A stretch of DNA of 64,000 nucleotides from Canna indica (GCA_034359265.1 CP136891.1:59868001-59932000); one strand, 5' to 3'. Shown: positions 46,946-59,791, counted from the stretch's first letter. Notes: a model not told the origin generated them from the letters alone. Numbers and translations are program-made.

Positions 46946-48272
46946 ATGGTGGGTTGAGGTTATCGTCGGACATCAACCAGAGTTTCAGAGTCTCCGAACG
47001 ATGAGACTCCAGATTCTACCGCACTTGCTCGTGTCATTGATCCTCCTGCTGCCGAGGCTAGTTCATCCAAACGCAAGTAGCCACACGGGCCGAACAGGAT
47101 TTAGCCCTCGCTAGCCACGGAGTCACGTAGACTTATTAGTGTACACGAACAACGGTAATGTATTATGAATTATTAATTATATATAATTGATTATATCATA
47201 ATATAATATTGTACTTTATTTTTGTTGTGCAGGTTCGAGTAGGAGGATGTCCCCAGGACTATATTGGGGACGATCCAATTGTACATGCATGGGGCATGGC
47301 CCACGAGGTCTCACGTGCCTAGTGAGCACGTGGACATGTTCTGGCACGAGTTTGAGGTGCGTATCTAAAATTTTTATATACTTGATGATCATAAATATTG
47401 ATACTAACATTATTGTTTTGCAAGCTCGCTGTACATGGACAAAGGACTAGAGGTCCTTTATTTACACTACGAGAGGCCATTTCCCAGCAGAGGTACAACG
47501 GCTAGCTGAACCAAGCTAGATCCCAGGCAATGAACCGAGTTGGGACCACAAACATCGTAGAGACTCAGGGATACGGCCCCGATTGGATTACTCCAGATGT
47601 ACTAATTAATATTTTTGTTTCGTAAATGTAGACGCAGGTGATAGCTGACAGGAGTGTCCAGCGACTGACCCGTGAGGAGGTGTTCGAGCGGACACACCGT
47701 CGAGGATATGAGGCAGGTCCTGGCGGGAGAGTACAACGACACCCACGCTGCAACAATCATGGTAACTATATTTGTTTTAATTATGCAATATTTATTTATA
47801 ATTTAAGTTTATAATTATAAAAAATATGAAGTAAAATACAAACTCGTGTAGGAGACCTACACTCGGACGGTGATGCAGCACAGGGGTACCCTCGAGGACT
47901 TTAACGCGCAAGCGTGGGTCGATGCCGCTAGTGGCTGGGACAACTACGGCCGCGTATATGGCTTTACAGATAGTAGCCATGCGCGAGCTGTGCTTGGGCC
48001 ACTTGGGGCACCAACCCCTCCGGTCGTCGGTGAGCGGCTCTCCACCTCTCGGTCTGAGGATCAAAGCCAGATAGCAGCATTGGAGGAGACGATCACGCAT
48101 CAGACTCAGATATTAACAGATGTGCCTGCCATGTTGAGACATATGACAGGTAAGTCCGACGGTAGAATCCCACCGACACCAGATCCATCATCCTTGACCC
48201 AGCCCACGCCAGTCTACACTCAGGCACTGCAGACCCCACTGCATGATCTCGACCATCCTCCATCGCCTAGTG
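46946..48272 (+). pseudogene. CACTA accessory gene, Transposase_24 (Ptta/En/Spm) type, multi-exon
   Basis: Exons lie between good splice sites: a Ser/Thr-rich start (SPNDETPDSTALARVIDPPA, 46980); an exon after TTGTTGTGCAG at 47233; one after GTTTTGCAAG at 47425 (LYMDKGLEVLYLHYERPFPS); TREEVFERTHRRG (47670); and the longest, 47862-48272, with RVYGFTDSSHARAVLGPLGA, a short helix IAALEETITHQTQIL and a Pro-rich tail. The RxYGF motif is typical of this family, which binds subterminal repeats. Stops in the middle exons suggest decay. Confidence 0.75.
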
Positions 48273-48651
48273 AGACTTTATTTTGTTTATTACTTGACTT
48301 GACTTTGTATGACTTGGATATTTTGTTATGCTTGACTTACGGTATTTTTGATATTGTTGACTTACGATAGTTTTGGATGTTTTAAAATATACTTCACTTA
48401 CGATAGTTTTGATCGTATCGTGTTGATATGATAATTTTGATTTGTATCATGTTGATACGATAGTTTTGATTTCGTATAGTTTTTATACAATTCTGGATAA
48501 TTATAATTATAAATATAATTGTTCTGATGTATGGGTGTATCTATGATGTGTATGAATGCATGTATATGTGAATGAATGTGTATATAGGTGTATGAGTTAT
48601 GTATCAGGTTACAAATGTATCAATGGAAATTTCTAATTTAAAATTTTTCAG

Positions 48652-49020
48652 TTACATGTCAACAGCATCAGCAACGGCTTACCCACGATCGTCCATTTGA
48701 AAGTTGTCGTTGAAAACGTATCGTAATTCCAGGGCCACAACCTCAAAGTTGTTGCTGATGACCCACAACAATAGCATAGCAACCAACTTTTAGCTATGAT
48801 GTTACCTCGGCTGACGGTCCATCACTGATATTAATATCTGCAACAGCACAACGGTCGTTACGGAGCCGTGGCTGATAATGATATCAGCAATAGCCGGTGG
48901 GCCGCTGCGGAGTCATGGCTAATACCATATTAGCAATGACGGGGCCATTGTTGATATGTTACCAGCAAAGGTCAGCCTCCGTTGTTGCTAACTTATCAGC
49001 GACATATTTTTCTACCACGG
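48652..49020 (+). repeat. right subterminal repeats of CACTA element
   Basis: Units such as AGCAACGGCTTACCCACG, ATATCTGCAACAGC, ATATCAGCAATAGCC and TTATCAGCGACA recur about eight times up to the worn end. Confidence 0.65.
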
Positions 49021-49038
49021 CTTTGTTGGTAAGAATCG

Positions 49039-51087
49039 ATGTAAGGCCGATTAGGGCATCCCTAGGGATTAGGGGCCGACGGCTTGGGGAAGATGATGAT
49101 TGCTGAAATTTTTAATTATGCACTGTTTTATTTGTATATTGACACTATGTGAAGAGAAATTGGTTCCTTGTGGATAGGGGCCGGTGTAGGGCGGTTTGGG
49201 GTAGCACCTAAAGCCATAGGGTACTCGATGAGTCACTGTTTTGATATACTTTTATGTGTGATGGTTAGGATGACTTGGTGATGAAATGAGACTCCTTATT
49301 AGGGGTACTCGACTAGAGACCCTACCCTAAGAGTAAGGGCCGAATGGTCCTAAAGATGAAGGTTCACTTACGGGCTAAAGTGAACCTAGTATTTGGTGTA
49401 AGGATAAGGGCTATATCGTGGAATTAGTAGTATGTTTTGAATATAGAATTTAGAAGACTATTTTGTAGATATTTAAAAGCATTTGGATGTTGTTAATATA
49501 ATGTGCATTTATACTTCATTTTATATGGCTGTTGTGATTGATTTTGAAGTGCATGTATTGCTAAGTTCAATGCCATGAAATGCTAGAAAGACATGCTGAA
49601 AATCTAGAAATGCTTCATCGCTGTTATGACTGAAATTATACATTATATAGCTGATTAAACACTATGAAAAATCAGTATTTAAAGGTGTGCTTATGAAACA
49701 CTTTAAGTGTGAAAATTTCAGCTTGGTACAAATCGTGTAGGGTTGAAATTCCGACTAGAACATGCAGCCCTATGTGGCTGAAATTTCTAGGTTTAGAGTA
49801 ATACTTTTATGGCTGAAAAATAAACTGATGTATATACACTTTAAAATGAATCATGGTATATAACTCGTGGGTGGTGATGCGTAGTGTAGCATCATAATGG
49901 GTTGGTGTTGAAATCTCAACTCGTTAGGTAATAATGGGTTGCTAGAGTTCTCCTCTTGGACGGTTGGATAGTAAATGGTTAAGAACGCATACACTTGGGT
50001 TTGATTTCTTTTGGTTGGAGTGGTGGGAGGCAAGGCCGAGAGGTTGAGGCCGGGGATAGGTCGGACTCGGTGCGGCCACACGCGCATTGTTTATGTCTGC
50101 AAAAAATATCTAAACCACTCGAGTAATTTTATTGGCATGTGTTCTTGTGTATTTCTTATTGCTTATGCATGATGCTTGTGCTTGGAGTATGGCCAAACTA
50201 ATAAGCGTCTTTAGCTAGTGAAGTTATTGCCTGACTCAGCGAATAGACTATGGGTTTTGAGATTTCATCAGTAAGCCACGCTAACAATAGACCCGAGTGG
50301 CATTTGGTTGGAGGATTATTTCCAACCAGAGGAGGCACCAAGGATAGTTGGCCATCCTAGCTCAGAGGGCCTAAGCGGAAAGCTTGTTAGGCGGTGTCCA
50401 GTGACCGACTCGTGAGATTGCTTCAGTGCAATGTTATGATATGGCTGATGTGTGCCAATGTGATTATTTATATGCGCCATGGTGATATGTCTGATGTAGG
50501 TCGGTGTGCATAGTTGTGCGAGGACGCACAAGAGGATTGTTTGGATGCAAAGATGTGTTATGGCCGGTGTAGGCCGATATGGTCAAATGTGTAAGGGCGC
50601 ACGGGATGGACGATTATTATTCATATGTATTATCATGAGAATTGAATGTTGTGTGTACATATAAAAACACTAAGTATTTGGGATTATTACTTGTGTTGGC
50701 TTGGCGATGGCTTATTTCAAGCCACTCACTGAGTTCGTTGGAACTCACCCCCTCTTTGTTATTGTTTTTCATATTCCTACTAGTCGAGGAACAGTGGTAC
50801 CCATGTAGCGTGGCTGGGGTTACAAGCTCAGGTAGTGGATCTCGTGACGTGCCAAGATGTAGTCAAGTTGTAGGTGCTATGTATACATGTGAGCATGAAT
50901 TGAATGTAGACAAGGATTGTACTCAGATTTGATGTTTATACTTTCAGTCAAAGCATACATTCATATTTTCATTAGTTTTCACATGGTTGTGTCAATTATT
51001 CCGCATTTAGTTTGCATGAGTTGGCAGGCTTCGAAATACGAACTCGTACTGTGCCGGTTACATGACTCTAAATTTTGGGGCGTGACA
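49039..51087 (+). repeat. Ty3/gypsy LTR, solo or flank of a lost element
   Basis: Ends GGGGCGTGACA after the CCGGTTACATGACTC signature; its last 950 bp match 4030-5498. TGTAAGGCCG at 49039 is a plausible start, giving about 2.05 kb like the LTRs of the gypsy element, but this edge is uncertain. No primer site follows the end. Confidence 0.65.
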
Positions 51088-51099
51088 AAATCTTCATTT

Positions 51100-51440
51100 G
51101 GGAGTTTCAACCTAAGCTAGATAGTGAGAAATTTGTTTCAAAAGGAATCATTATGAAACCAAAATGAATTAATAGATCACAAGATATGAAACATTTGAAA
51201 AATAGATCTTCTACCCTTCATATTTGTTGAAAATCGAAAAGTCATAATTAGTCAACGATTTTAGAACGCAAGGTCACATGAGCCCGTTATATGCTACTAA
51301 GATCTCCGAAGAGATCAAAAATTAAAAATCAAAATTATTTTCCAAAATCATATGAAGAGTGGATAAAACCAACTCAAATCAATAAGTATATATCATAAAA
51401 CTTCAACTCAAATGAAATTAAGGAAAAGAGATTATACAAG
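51100..51440 (-). repeat. fragment of gag-only copia family (inverted)
   Basis: GCAAGGTCACATGAGCCCGTTATATGC and AAGATCTCCGAAGAGATCAA match 35810-35870 and, inverted, 32215-32265. Confidence 0.65.
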
Positions 51441-51574
51441 TTTACTTAGATAAATGACTTGGAAGTAAGAGCATGAATTAAATGTCTTCTCGATGAATTA
51501 AATGTATTGTTTCATCCTCCTCCGCCTGTTATTCAAACTCCTCCAATTCCCCATACCCAAAAGAAAGTAAGAGC

Positions 51575-52023
51575 ATGAGGAGATCTCCCTCACTTTTCAT
51601 CCTCCTCTCTCTTTGTCTCCGTCCTCTTTCAATCTTCGCCGAAGATCAGGGGCTTGCTCATCAATTGCGGCTCCACCATCGACCTTTTCACCTCCGACGG
51701 CCTCAGATGGCTCGACAATACCAGATACGTCGCCGTTGGCGATCCTCGCATCGTCTCCATCCCAGGTCTCCTCCTCCCCCTTCCGCCCTGGTCTCCTCAA
51801 GCCCCTCAAGTTCTGCTACTCCCTCCCGACCTACCGCGGTAGCCGCGACCTCGTTCGCACCACCTACTTCTACGGTGGCTTCGATAGCTGAGCAACAGCA
51901 CGATGTCACTTGTTTTCAATTAGATTGATGATGGAACCTTCTGGACCACCATGAACACCACTGTCGACTATTCTGATGGCGTCGCACAGAGCAATTTCGG
52001 ATCCACTGGTTCGATTCTCAGGT
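51575..52023 (+). pseudogene. malectin-like domain protein fragment
   Basis: The ATG at 51575 starts a signal peptide, MRRSPSLFILLSLCLRPLSI, cleaved likely before AEDQ. After a one-base shift the malectin-like domain reads GLLINCGSTIDLFTSDGLRW and NTRYVAVGDPRIVSIPG; after a second shift, LKPLKFCYSLPTYRGSRDLV and RTTYFYGGFD; then FN, a TAG, and IDDGTFWTTMNTTVDYSDG, ending at a GTAAAA donor-like site. These are the N-terminal steps of a plant malectin-like protein, usually the ectodomain of a receptor kinase or LRR protein. Two frameshifts and a nonsense codon show a pseudogene. No kinase domain is seen nearby. AAAGAAAG at 51562 and TC-rich DNA before it may be the old leader. Confidence 0.75.
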
Positions 52024-52594
52024 AAAAGGAACTTCTTTTCTATTTATTTCCCCCATTTTCATTTTCTTTAGCTTTCATACGCCTACGCTGCAAATGGTTT
52101 TGTGGCTTTAAAGTTTCTTGTGCTTGTTGGAAATAACTAGTTCTAATGAACTTAATAGGTTTGGCAAAAACCTATTCAAAGACCTTTGATGTAATTTCTA
52201 CAATTTATGTAATTGTTACTTGCTTATACTGTAGCAATCTGTTCAATATGTTATTTCTGTAATTGTACTGAAAAGTATGTTATTTCATTTAGATTTTTAG
52301 TTGATTCTTCCTGTTTAACTAGTCAACTGCATCACTCCAAATTCTTTGTTTGGTGTACTTCTTTTAGTACATGATGTGGATTCATTTTAGACATCATAAA
52401 GATTATCGATTATCCTATATGTGACGGTTTCAATTGAGGTTTAAACAAGTCCATGACCTGAATTGTTACCAACCCTTGTCAATGCATACTTAGCTGTGAT
52501 TTTTAGCTTTTACTTGTATTTGTTCCTAGTATTGGTACTGGAAGAAAATTGGAGATACTGTCTCTTATCTTAAGCTTATTTATAATGACACATC
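52024..52594. other. no gene recognised; intron-like DNA
   Basis: AT-rich DNA following the malectin-like exon, ending in the copia target ACATC (52590-52594). A short frame YWKKIGDTVSYLKLIYNDT just before the insertion could be a later exon but is not assignable. Confidence 0.35.
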
Positions 52595-52847
52595 TGTAGG
52601 CCAGAACACAATATAGAAACAAGAGAAAGAAGAAATCAAGAAGACGAGCTTGTGTAAAGAATCAGAAGTAGTAATTCTTATATCAACGAAGGATTACAAA
52701 GTTACTCCTTTTATACAAGAGTCAAAGCACTTCTTGACTTAGCAGAAAAGCGTTTGAACTAAACTGAAAAAAACAGAAAATACAACAGAGACTCTACTTC
52801 CAAAACCACATGCGAGCTGATGAAGATATGAGTCACAGGATTTAACA
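52595..52847 (-). repeat. 3' LTR of copia element (253 bp)
   Basis: Minus-strand TGTTAAATCCTGTGA to GGCCTACA. Matches 56889-57154 with several changes and a 12-15 bp net size difference. Confidence 0.95.
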
Positions 52848-52860
52848 CTCCCCTCTTGAC
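52848..52860 (-). other. polypurine tract of copia element
   Basis: Minus-strand GTCAAGAGGGGAG lies directly before the LTR start TGTTAAATCC. Confidence 0.85.
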
Positions 52861-55800
52861 TCATATTTTCATAACACCGAATTTGAATCTAAAATTTTGA
52901 AAAGTATCAATGCTCAAAGGCTTCGTAAATATATCAGCAATGTGGTCTTTACTTCTGCATAAATTTAACTCAACCTTCTTTTCTGCAACCAGCTCTCGTA
53001 TGAAATGAAGTCTAGTATCAATATGTCTAGAGTTCGAATGAAACACGGAATTTCTTATCGTTGCGAAAGCTGATTGATTGTCATAAAGCATCTCTGTAGG
53101 TCCTTGACACTTCTGATTAAGATCTTCCAAAATTCTTCTCAGCCATATGGCTTGGCACTGTAGTGAGGGCTACCTACTCAGCCTCTGCAGTAGACAAGGC
53201 TATTGATGCTTGTTTTTTAGATCCCCAGCTGATAGAACTAGTTCCACAGTTGAACACAAAGCCATATGTGCTCCTTCGATCATCCACAGATCCAGCCCAG
53301 TCGGAATCAGAATATCCGACGAGATCAAATGATACATTTCTATAATATATCAAACCATAGTCTAAAGTGCCTTTTATATACCTCAGAACCCTTTTGGCAG
53401 CTGTCAAATGTTGAGTTCTAGGTGTATGCATAAATCTGGAAAGTAAATTTACAGAGAAAACAATGTCGGGTCTTGTATGAGTTAAGTACATGAGACATCC
53501 AACAATTTTCATGTAATAACTAGCATAAATGGTTTCTCCTTCATTCAAACCCAGTTTAACTCCAACATTCATTGGTGTAAGAACTGGTTTACACTCATCC
53601 ATTCCAAACCTATGAAGGAGATCTTTAGCATGTTTGAGCTGAGACAAACTCACCCAATTTTCATGCTGAGAAATTTCCAAACCGAGGAAGTATCTCAAAC
53701 TTCCTAAATTAGTTATCTCAACGTTCTTAAATAACTTTTCTTTGAAGTTTGCTATCACCCTTTGATTGTTTCCTGCTAGGATTAAGTCATCAACATAAAG
53801 GCATATTATCAAGTTGTACTTATCATCATGTTTAACATACAAAGTATGATCATGAATGCTGTGTTTTAATCCACATGAAATAAAATAACTATCAATCTTG
53901 GAGTACCAGGCTCTCGTAGCCTGTTTCAGGCCATACAAGGCCTTGTTGAGCAGATATACCTTCCCTTCCTCCTTCACGAAACCCTCAGGCTGCTGAACAT
54001 AGACCTCTTCACTTAATTCCCCATTTAGAAAGGCTGATTTTACATCTAACTCAGACATTGACCACTGTTTGTAAGTAGCATAAGCCACCACTGTTCTAAT
54101 TGTGTCAATTCTAGCTACTGGAGCAAAAGTCTCCAAGTAGTCAATTCCTTCCTGCTGCATAAAACCCCTAGCCACATGACGAGCCTTGTATTTAGTGATA
54201 TCACCTTCGGCATTGTACTTAATTTTATAAATCCATTTCAAACCTACAGCAATTTTATCACTTGGAAGATCAACCAACTTCCAAGTATCATGCTTCTCAA
54301 TAGAGTTTAACTCTTCTTTCATGGCCAAACTCCATTTAGGATTACTGATTGCCTCCTGAAAGTTTAAAGGTTCATTAATTTGAGCAGTATTGCAGACCTG
54401 AGATTGAGCATAAATTTCCTGCAAACTTCTCATTCTTCGGGGTGGAGTTTCTTCATCAGAACTTGCAATACTTGGATCTTCTCCTTCTTCAGTATCAGCA
54501 TTTTCAAAACTATTTTCAGCCAAAGCTTCATCAGTTACAATATCACTGTTAGTAGTTTCATCAGCAGAAAGTGTTGCTTCCTCTTCATCTGGTACAGATA
54601 TTTGAACTTTATGAGCAGTACTTGACTTTGTTTCCCAGTCCCATGACCTGTCTTCAAAAATCTTCACATCTCTACTGACAACAAGCTTCATTGTGGTAGG
54701 ATTAAACAAGCGATAAGGTTTAGATTCCTGGCTATATCCAACAAGAATGCAGCACTCTGAGTTGTCATCTAATTTCTTTCTCAATTGACAAGGAACCAAA
54801 GTGTAAGCTATGCTGTCGAGAACCTTAAGATGAGCAACCTTTGGTTTGCATTTATACACAGCTTCATAAGGTGTTTGATCTCCAAGAGCAGTAGAATAAC
54901 ATCTATTCAATAGATAGACAGTAGTTTGAGCAGCTTCTGCCCATAGAAATTTCGGCACATGTTTCTCCTTTAACATGCACTTTATCATTTCTACAATGCA
55001 CCTATTTCTTCTCTCTGCCACACCATTTTACTATGGTGTGTATGCAGTAGTTAATTGCCTTTTAATTCCATTAGTATTGCAGAAATCTTCAAATGAATTT
55101 GAGGTAAACTCTCCTCCCCTATCAGTTCATAAACACTTAATTTCTTTGCCCAGTTCTTTTTCACATCTGAATTTGAACTCTTTGAATTTATCAAAAGCTT
55201 CATTTTTGGACTTAATGAACGCTATCCATGCATATCTACTGAAGTCGTCAATGAATAAGATAAAGTAGCGATTACCACTGTAAGATGATTCTTGAAAAGG
55301 GCCATAGAGATCCGAATGTATCAGCTCCAAAGGTTCTTTGGCTCGGAAATCAGCTTTCTTTGGGAAGGCAGTCCTGCTCATCTTCCCAAGAACACAACTT
55401 CCTCAAGTGTAACCCTGATTTCCTTCAACCTGGTCCAAACCAATCACCATAGAAAGATCTTCTAGTTTCTTTATATAGTCAAAATTAACATGACCATATA
55501 TGCAATGCCAAAGTTTGTTAACATTACACATCTCAGCTTTAAGGGCGCACTTCACCTCGTGAGGATTAAAAGAGAAAAGGTTGTTCTTAGCAACTTAAAC
55601 TTTGATTAATTCAGAGGTTCTTGTGTTATCAGTATAGACAACACATGTAGTACCCTCAAATAGCAGAATGAAGCCCTCCTTCATCGGTTGAGCAACACTC
55701 AGAAGACTCGAATCCAAATATGGAACAAAAAGAACATTTTCGATAGTCTTCTTTTTTTGTTCATCAACACATATGTCTCCTCGCCCCAAAGCTTTTCGAA

Positions 55801-56860
55801 TGTTGCCGTCACCGAATTTCACACTGGCAGTATACGGTTTGTCAAGCCTTATGAACCAGACTTCTTCAGCAGTCATGTGGTTACTATAACCACTATCAAT
55901 ATACCAGATTAGGGTCTTATTTTCATGAATGCTTGCCATTAAAACGACCTCATCTTCCTTCTTTTCTTCAGCTAGGTTCGCTTGATTAACATGCTTGGCT
56001 TTTAGACGGCAAAATCTCTCAATATGGCCATATTTTTTGCAATAAAAACACTGAATTTTCCTACGATATCCAGGTTTATAGTTACTAGAATCATGTAAAG
56101 ACTGACCTTTTTGATCCTTCTGTTCATTCTGATCATCATCAAAAGAGTCTTCCACAGGAGCTTTTCCTCTGGAATTCGAATCAGTCTTGGAGTAATACTG
56201 CTTTTGCTTTCTCTTGTCATCCCTGTGACTGGTCTTGAGAGCTTGTTCAACCCTCTTCTCTTCATGTCATTTCATTCTCTCAAAATGGGATAGGAGAGAA
56301 CCCAACAATTCATCTGAGGTAATCTCTTTAATGTCATTTCCTTCCTTGATGGCAGCAACGACATGATCGAATTTCTCTGGCATACTCCTGAGAACTTTCT
56401 CTACTATGCAAAGTTCAGTAACCTCTTCTCCGTTTCTGCGCATCTGATTAGCCATTTCTATTACCTGAGCATAGTATGCATTGATATCTTCATCCTCACG
56501 CATGAAAAGGCTCTCGAATTGACGACACGAAGTCTGACACTTCACTTTTTTCACCTTGGTAGTGCCTTGGAAAGTATTCTTTAGAATCAGCCACGCATCA
56601 TGAGATGTTTCGGCTGATGAGATTCTCTTGAACATTTTAGAATCGACGGCTTGCTGAATATGGTTGAGAGCCTTCGCATCTCTCTTTCTTGTTACTCGCA
56701 GAGCACTAACGGTCAAGTTTTCCTCTCAGAAACCATTACTCACCAGTTCCCACAAATCTTGAGATATGAAGAACGTCCGTATCACGATGCTCCAGTCTTC
56801 GAACTCTATCCCATCGAACCTCGGAACTAAAGGATTTACTTGATTCACTGCTGCAGCCAT
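52861..56860 (-). pseudogene. copia gag-pol polyprotein, interrupted by stops
   Basis: ATG at 56860 opens MAAAVNQVNPLVPRFDGIEF. Gag continues with MPEKFDHVVAAIKEG and a sound zinc knuckle CFYCKKYGHIERFC (about 56050). Protease shows WYIDSGYSNHM, where alanine is usual after DSG. Integrase follows: LWHCIYGHVNF with its cysteine pair GSCVLGK, core aspartate in IHSDLYGPF, TDRGGEFTS, and NGVAERRNR. A 615-codon open stretch (53174-55021) covers the end of integrase and reverse transcriptase (PEGFVKEEGKVYLLNKALYG, catalytic LYVDDLILAG) and RNase H (GYSDSDWAGSVDDRRS, ALSTAEAE). Stops interrupt the frame about seven times, and one shift near 53150 leads to the RNase H tail (DNQSAFATIRN, HIDTRLHFIREL) ending at 52861. 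Confidence 0.95.
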
Positions 56861-56873
56861 CAGGATGAAGATT

Positions 56874-56887
56874 GGCTCTGGTACCAA
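56874..56887 (-). other. primer-binding site, initiator Met tRNA-like
   Basis: Minus-strand TTGGTACCAGAGCC begins one base after the 5' LTR end (TGCA); it differs by one base from the usual TTGGTATCAGAGCC. Confidence 0.85.
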
Positions 56888-56888
56888 T

Positions 56889-57154
56889 TGCAGGCCAGAA
56901 CATAATATAGAAACAAGAGAAAGAAGAAATCAAGAAGACAAGCTTGTGTAAAGAATCAGAAGTAGTAATTCTTATATCGAACAAAAGATTACAAAGTTAC
57001 TCCTTTTATACAAGAGCCAAGGCACTTCTTGACTTAGCAGAAAAGCGTTTGAAGTTTGAACTAAACTGAAAAGAACAGAAAATACATAGAATAAGTAGAC
57101 TCTACTTCCAGAACACATGCGAGCTGATGAAGATATGAATCACAGGATTTAACA
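56889..57154 (-). repeat. 5' LTR of copia element (266 bp)
   Basis: Minus-strand TGTTAAATCCTGTGATTC to CTGGCCTGCA. Contains minus-strand TATAAAAGGAGTAAC near 57000 as a likely promoter TATA box. Confidence 0.95.
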
Positions 57155-59791
57155 ACATCAACTAGTATCATCTTTGAAAAGTGATGTTCTCATATCCATA
57201 TTGCATTTAATCCAAACCTTTGGGTACATTAAATTGATGTGGCTTGCTTCATTAAATAACATTCATCCCACACAAGTTTGTCTTTCCTATCTAATGAATA
57301 GGACAAAGTTTTTACATGCTCTTCAATTGTTCAAGACTAGTACATCTCTTCAGGTTAATGTTGACTTTATTGTGTCCTCATCATAATTTCATTATAGATA
57401 CAACTTTGTGTTCTTGAGAATCAGTTTATAACTGTTCAGGATGGGTAAGATATATCTCTGGATCTATTTAGTTTATAACTATTTATATGAACACATTTTT
57501 ATGAACGCATCATGGGATCAACATTTTCATATTTGATATATTCCTTCAAGGAGGGCAATTCATTTGTGGCTTCCAGTTTATTGATATTTGTAATATTTTT
57601 TTATATTTATTCTCATCACAAATAGCTTGTTTCCATTACTGTTTTTTTTAATTAAAATCTTGTGCTTGCTATTGCTTATATACTTTAGTGCATCTTGTGG
57701 TTTCATCCCTTCCACCCCCATTTACCTCTTCCCCTCTCAGCTTCAATGCTCCTCTTCTCTGCATTCAACTTAGAAGGCCAATACTTCAGGGACCCTTCCA
57801 AGCAAATGAAGGTGAACTACTTGGAGTACAACATCAACAAGGAAGAGACAACTATTTAGATTTTAGACGATAACTGTGTCTCATGGCATATCCTTTAATC
57901 ATATTTGCAGTAACATGAACTCTACAGTCTCATGGTATCATAAATGCAGTTACCATGAACTCTACAGTCACTGAGTTATTCAAGTATTCAGCTTAATCTT
58001 CTTAGATTTATTTTTTGTAGGTATCTTTTCATTACCTTATTAATGTTTTCTATAGGATGCATGGACTGAATTAGGTCGTCCTTGTGGAATCCATCAAAAG
58101 TAGGTCAGTAATTCTGCTGTTTGGATTATGATTTAACTATGATTATTCATTCAAAGAGTACACTATAAGGATTCTTGTGCATCTTTTATTTTTTTCAAAA
58201 ATATTGCTCAAATTTCCAGAGAATGAAAATGTTGCTGAAATCTACGGTCATGAATTTTAGTGCTTCATGGATTAATGTATGCCAGGTCTGAATCAAGCTT
58301 ACCAATACTTTAAAATGAAAATGGAGAGAAGAACCTATTGTAGTAATTGAATTATCATATATTACAAGTCTGAGTAGTGCTTCAATTTGCAAGAAACTAG
58401 AAAATACTACCTTAGCCAACTTCTGGAATTTGGAGGACTAACTAGTGGTTAAAGTCTATAGTTTAGAGCTAAATTTGATGAATGTTTTGATTCACAAATA
58501 GATATGATGGGTCATAGTTGTTTTATTCGTATCCAAACTTAGCAATCTTAAATCTTACACGTCATTGCTATAAGAATAATTAAGAACTGATTTTAACATT
58601 TTAATGAGTTAAGACTTGGTAAATTACCAAAATTGAGAATTTGGTTCAATTTTCAAAAGTATCTTCACCTTTATTTAGTCATGTAGAAATGTAACAGTGT
58701 ATTGGATATAAATTTGAAGAAAAACTAATAACAATTAAGAGCTCAATTGCTTGTTATTTCAACCATTTTTTTATCAAGTTGTTTTAGTTTGAAACACATG
58801 AAAACTTTACTCCACAAGGGTCATTTGCACTTCTTAAATTTTAACCGAGGGTTAATTATACTTTCCTAGCTAGGTAAGACAATCGCCATGATGGGCACCA
58901 ACACCAAAATTTGCAGACACAAAATTCTCCTCCTACATCAGATTTTGATAATAAAAGTGTTTTGCCTAGAAAATTCAAATTTACTTCTCTCCTAAACAAA
59001 AATGGTGAACTCACTGGTTTATTAGCTGGAGGGTTCAGGGACTCACTGCAAAACAAAAATGTTTAGATCTGGAAAATCTAAAGGAATATTATACTACATC
59101 TATCTGAACCCATGGGCGCATTGTCTTTTATATTTGATTATCAAATATCAACTACACATTTGGTGAGATATCTCCGTCATAGAAACCCATGGGAGAAGTT
59201 GGTTTTCAAGGAATTCTGGTTACCAATGATCTTTTAAGTCATATATTAATGTCTGATGATTCTTATAGTTAGTTAATATTTTTAGGTAAATATGTCATTG
59301 GAATTGTCAAACAATTAATATTTCATTTGAATAGATATCTCCGTCATAGAAACATTTGAATAGATATGGGAATGAAGTGGGCCATTGGTCAATAGACAAA
59401 TCCTTATCTGTCGATCCTTAGAAATGCCTATTAATGAGTGTGTTTAAGGCTTAGGTAATTAAAACTCCAGCACTTCTAATCAAGATTCCTAATACATTTG
59501 CAACTCGTTTTTATATTTTCATTACATATCATACTTAATTAGTAGTAACAATTTTGGAAACTTTATCCCCTTTTTTTTATAGAAAAGAATTCTTGAATGA
59601 ATAAGTACATAAGATACTGCTCATAAATAGTGAATGGTAGATCATTAACTGTTGCATTTTTATTTTGCACATTATATGTTTTTATAATAGCTTTTTGTTA
59701 GGCTTTTTAGCTTCTATTTTTTAAACTGGAGACTTCAATTTCAGAATATGTCTATCATAAATCCATTTGATGCATGTGCTTGTAATTCCAG
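57155..59791. other. no gene recognised; possible exon scraps
   Basis: AT-rich, intron-like DNA. A frame at about 57763-57860 reads FNLEGQYFRDPSKQMKVNYL and EYNINKEETTI before a stop and may be a captured exon; I cannot name it. No transposon ends were found here. Confidence 0.35.

Larger units (their letters stand above)
43705..49020 (+). mobile_element. CACTA (En/Spm) transposon with both transposase genes, decayed
   Basis: It holds subterminal repeat zones at each side (43715-44115 and 48652-49020), a TNP2 transposase relic and downstream a multi-exon Transposase_24 gene, the standard CACTA order. The termini are worn: the right one reads GACATATTTTTCTACCACGG, close to the inverse of CACTAxxAGAAAAAT, and the left one near 43705 is not clearly recognisable. 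The right flank is gypsy LTR. It is related to the partial element at 1743-3453. Confidence 0.75.
52595..57154 (-). mobile_element. full-length Ty1/copia retrotransposon (4560 bp)
   Basis: Both LTRs (253 and 266 bp) and an exact five-base target duplication ACATC (52590-52594 and 57155-57159) define the element. On the minus strand it runs LTR, primer site, gag-pol in a single frame, purine tract, LTR. The gag-pol frame has about seven stops but only one late frameshift, so decay is recent or mild. Clade: a short-LTR copia such as Ale/Retrofit-like is possible, not shown. Confidence 0.95.

Noticed and set aside
53174..55021. The 615-codon open frame as a functional gene
   Set aside because: It is the middle of a copia polyprotein whose frame continues both ways beyond stop codons.
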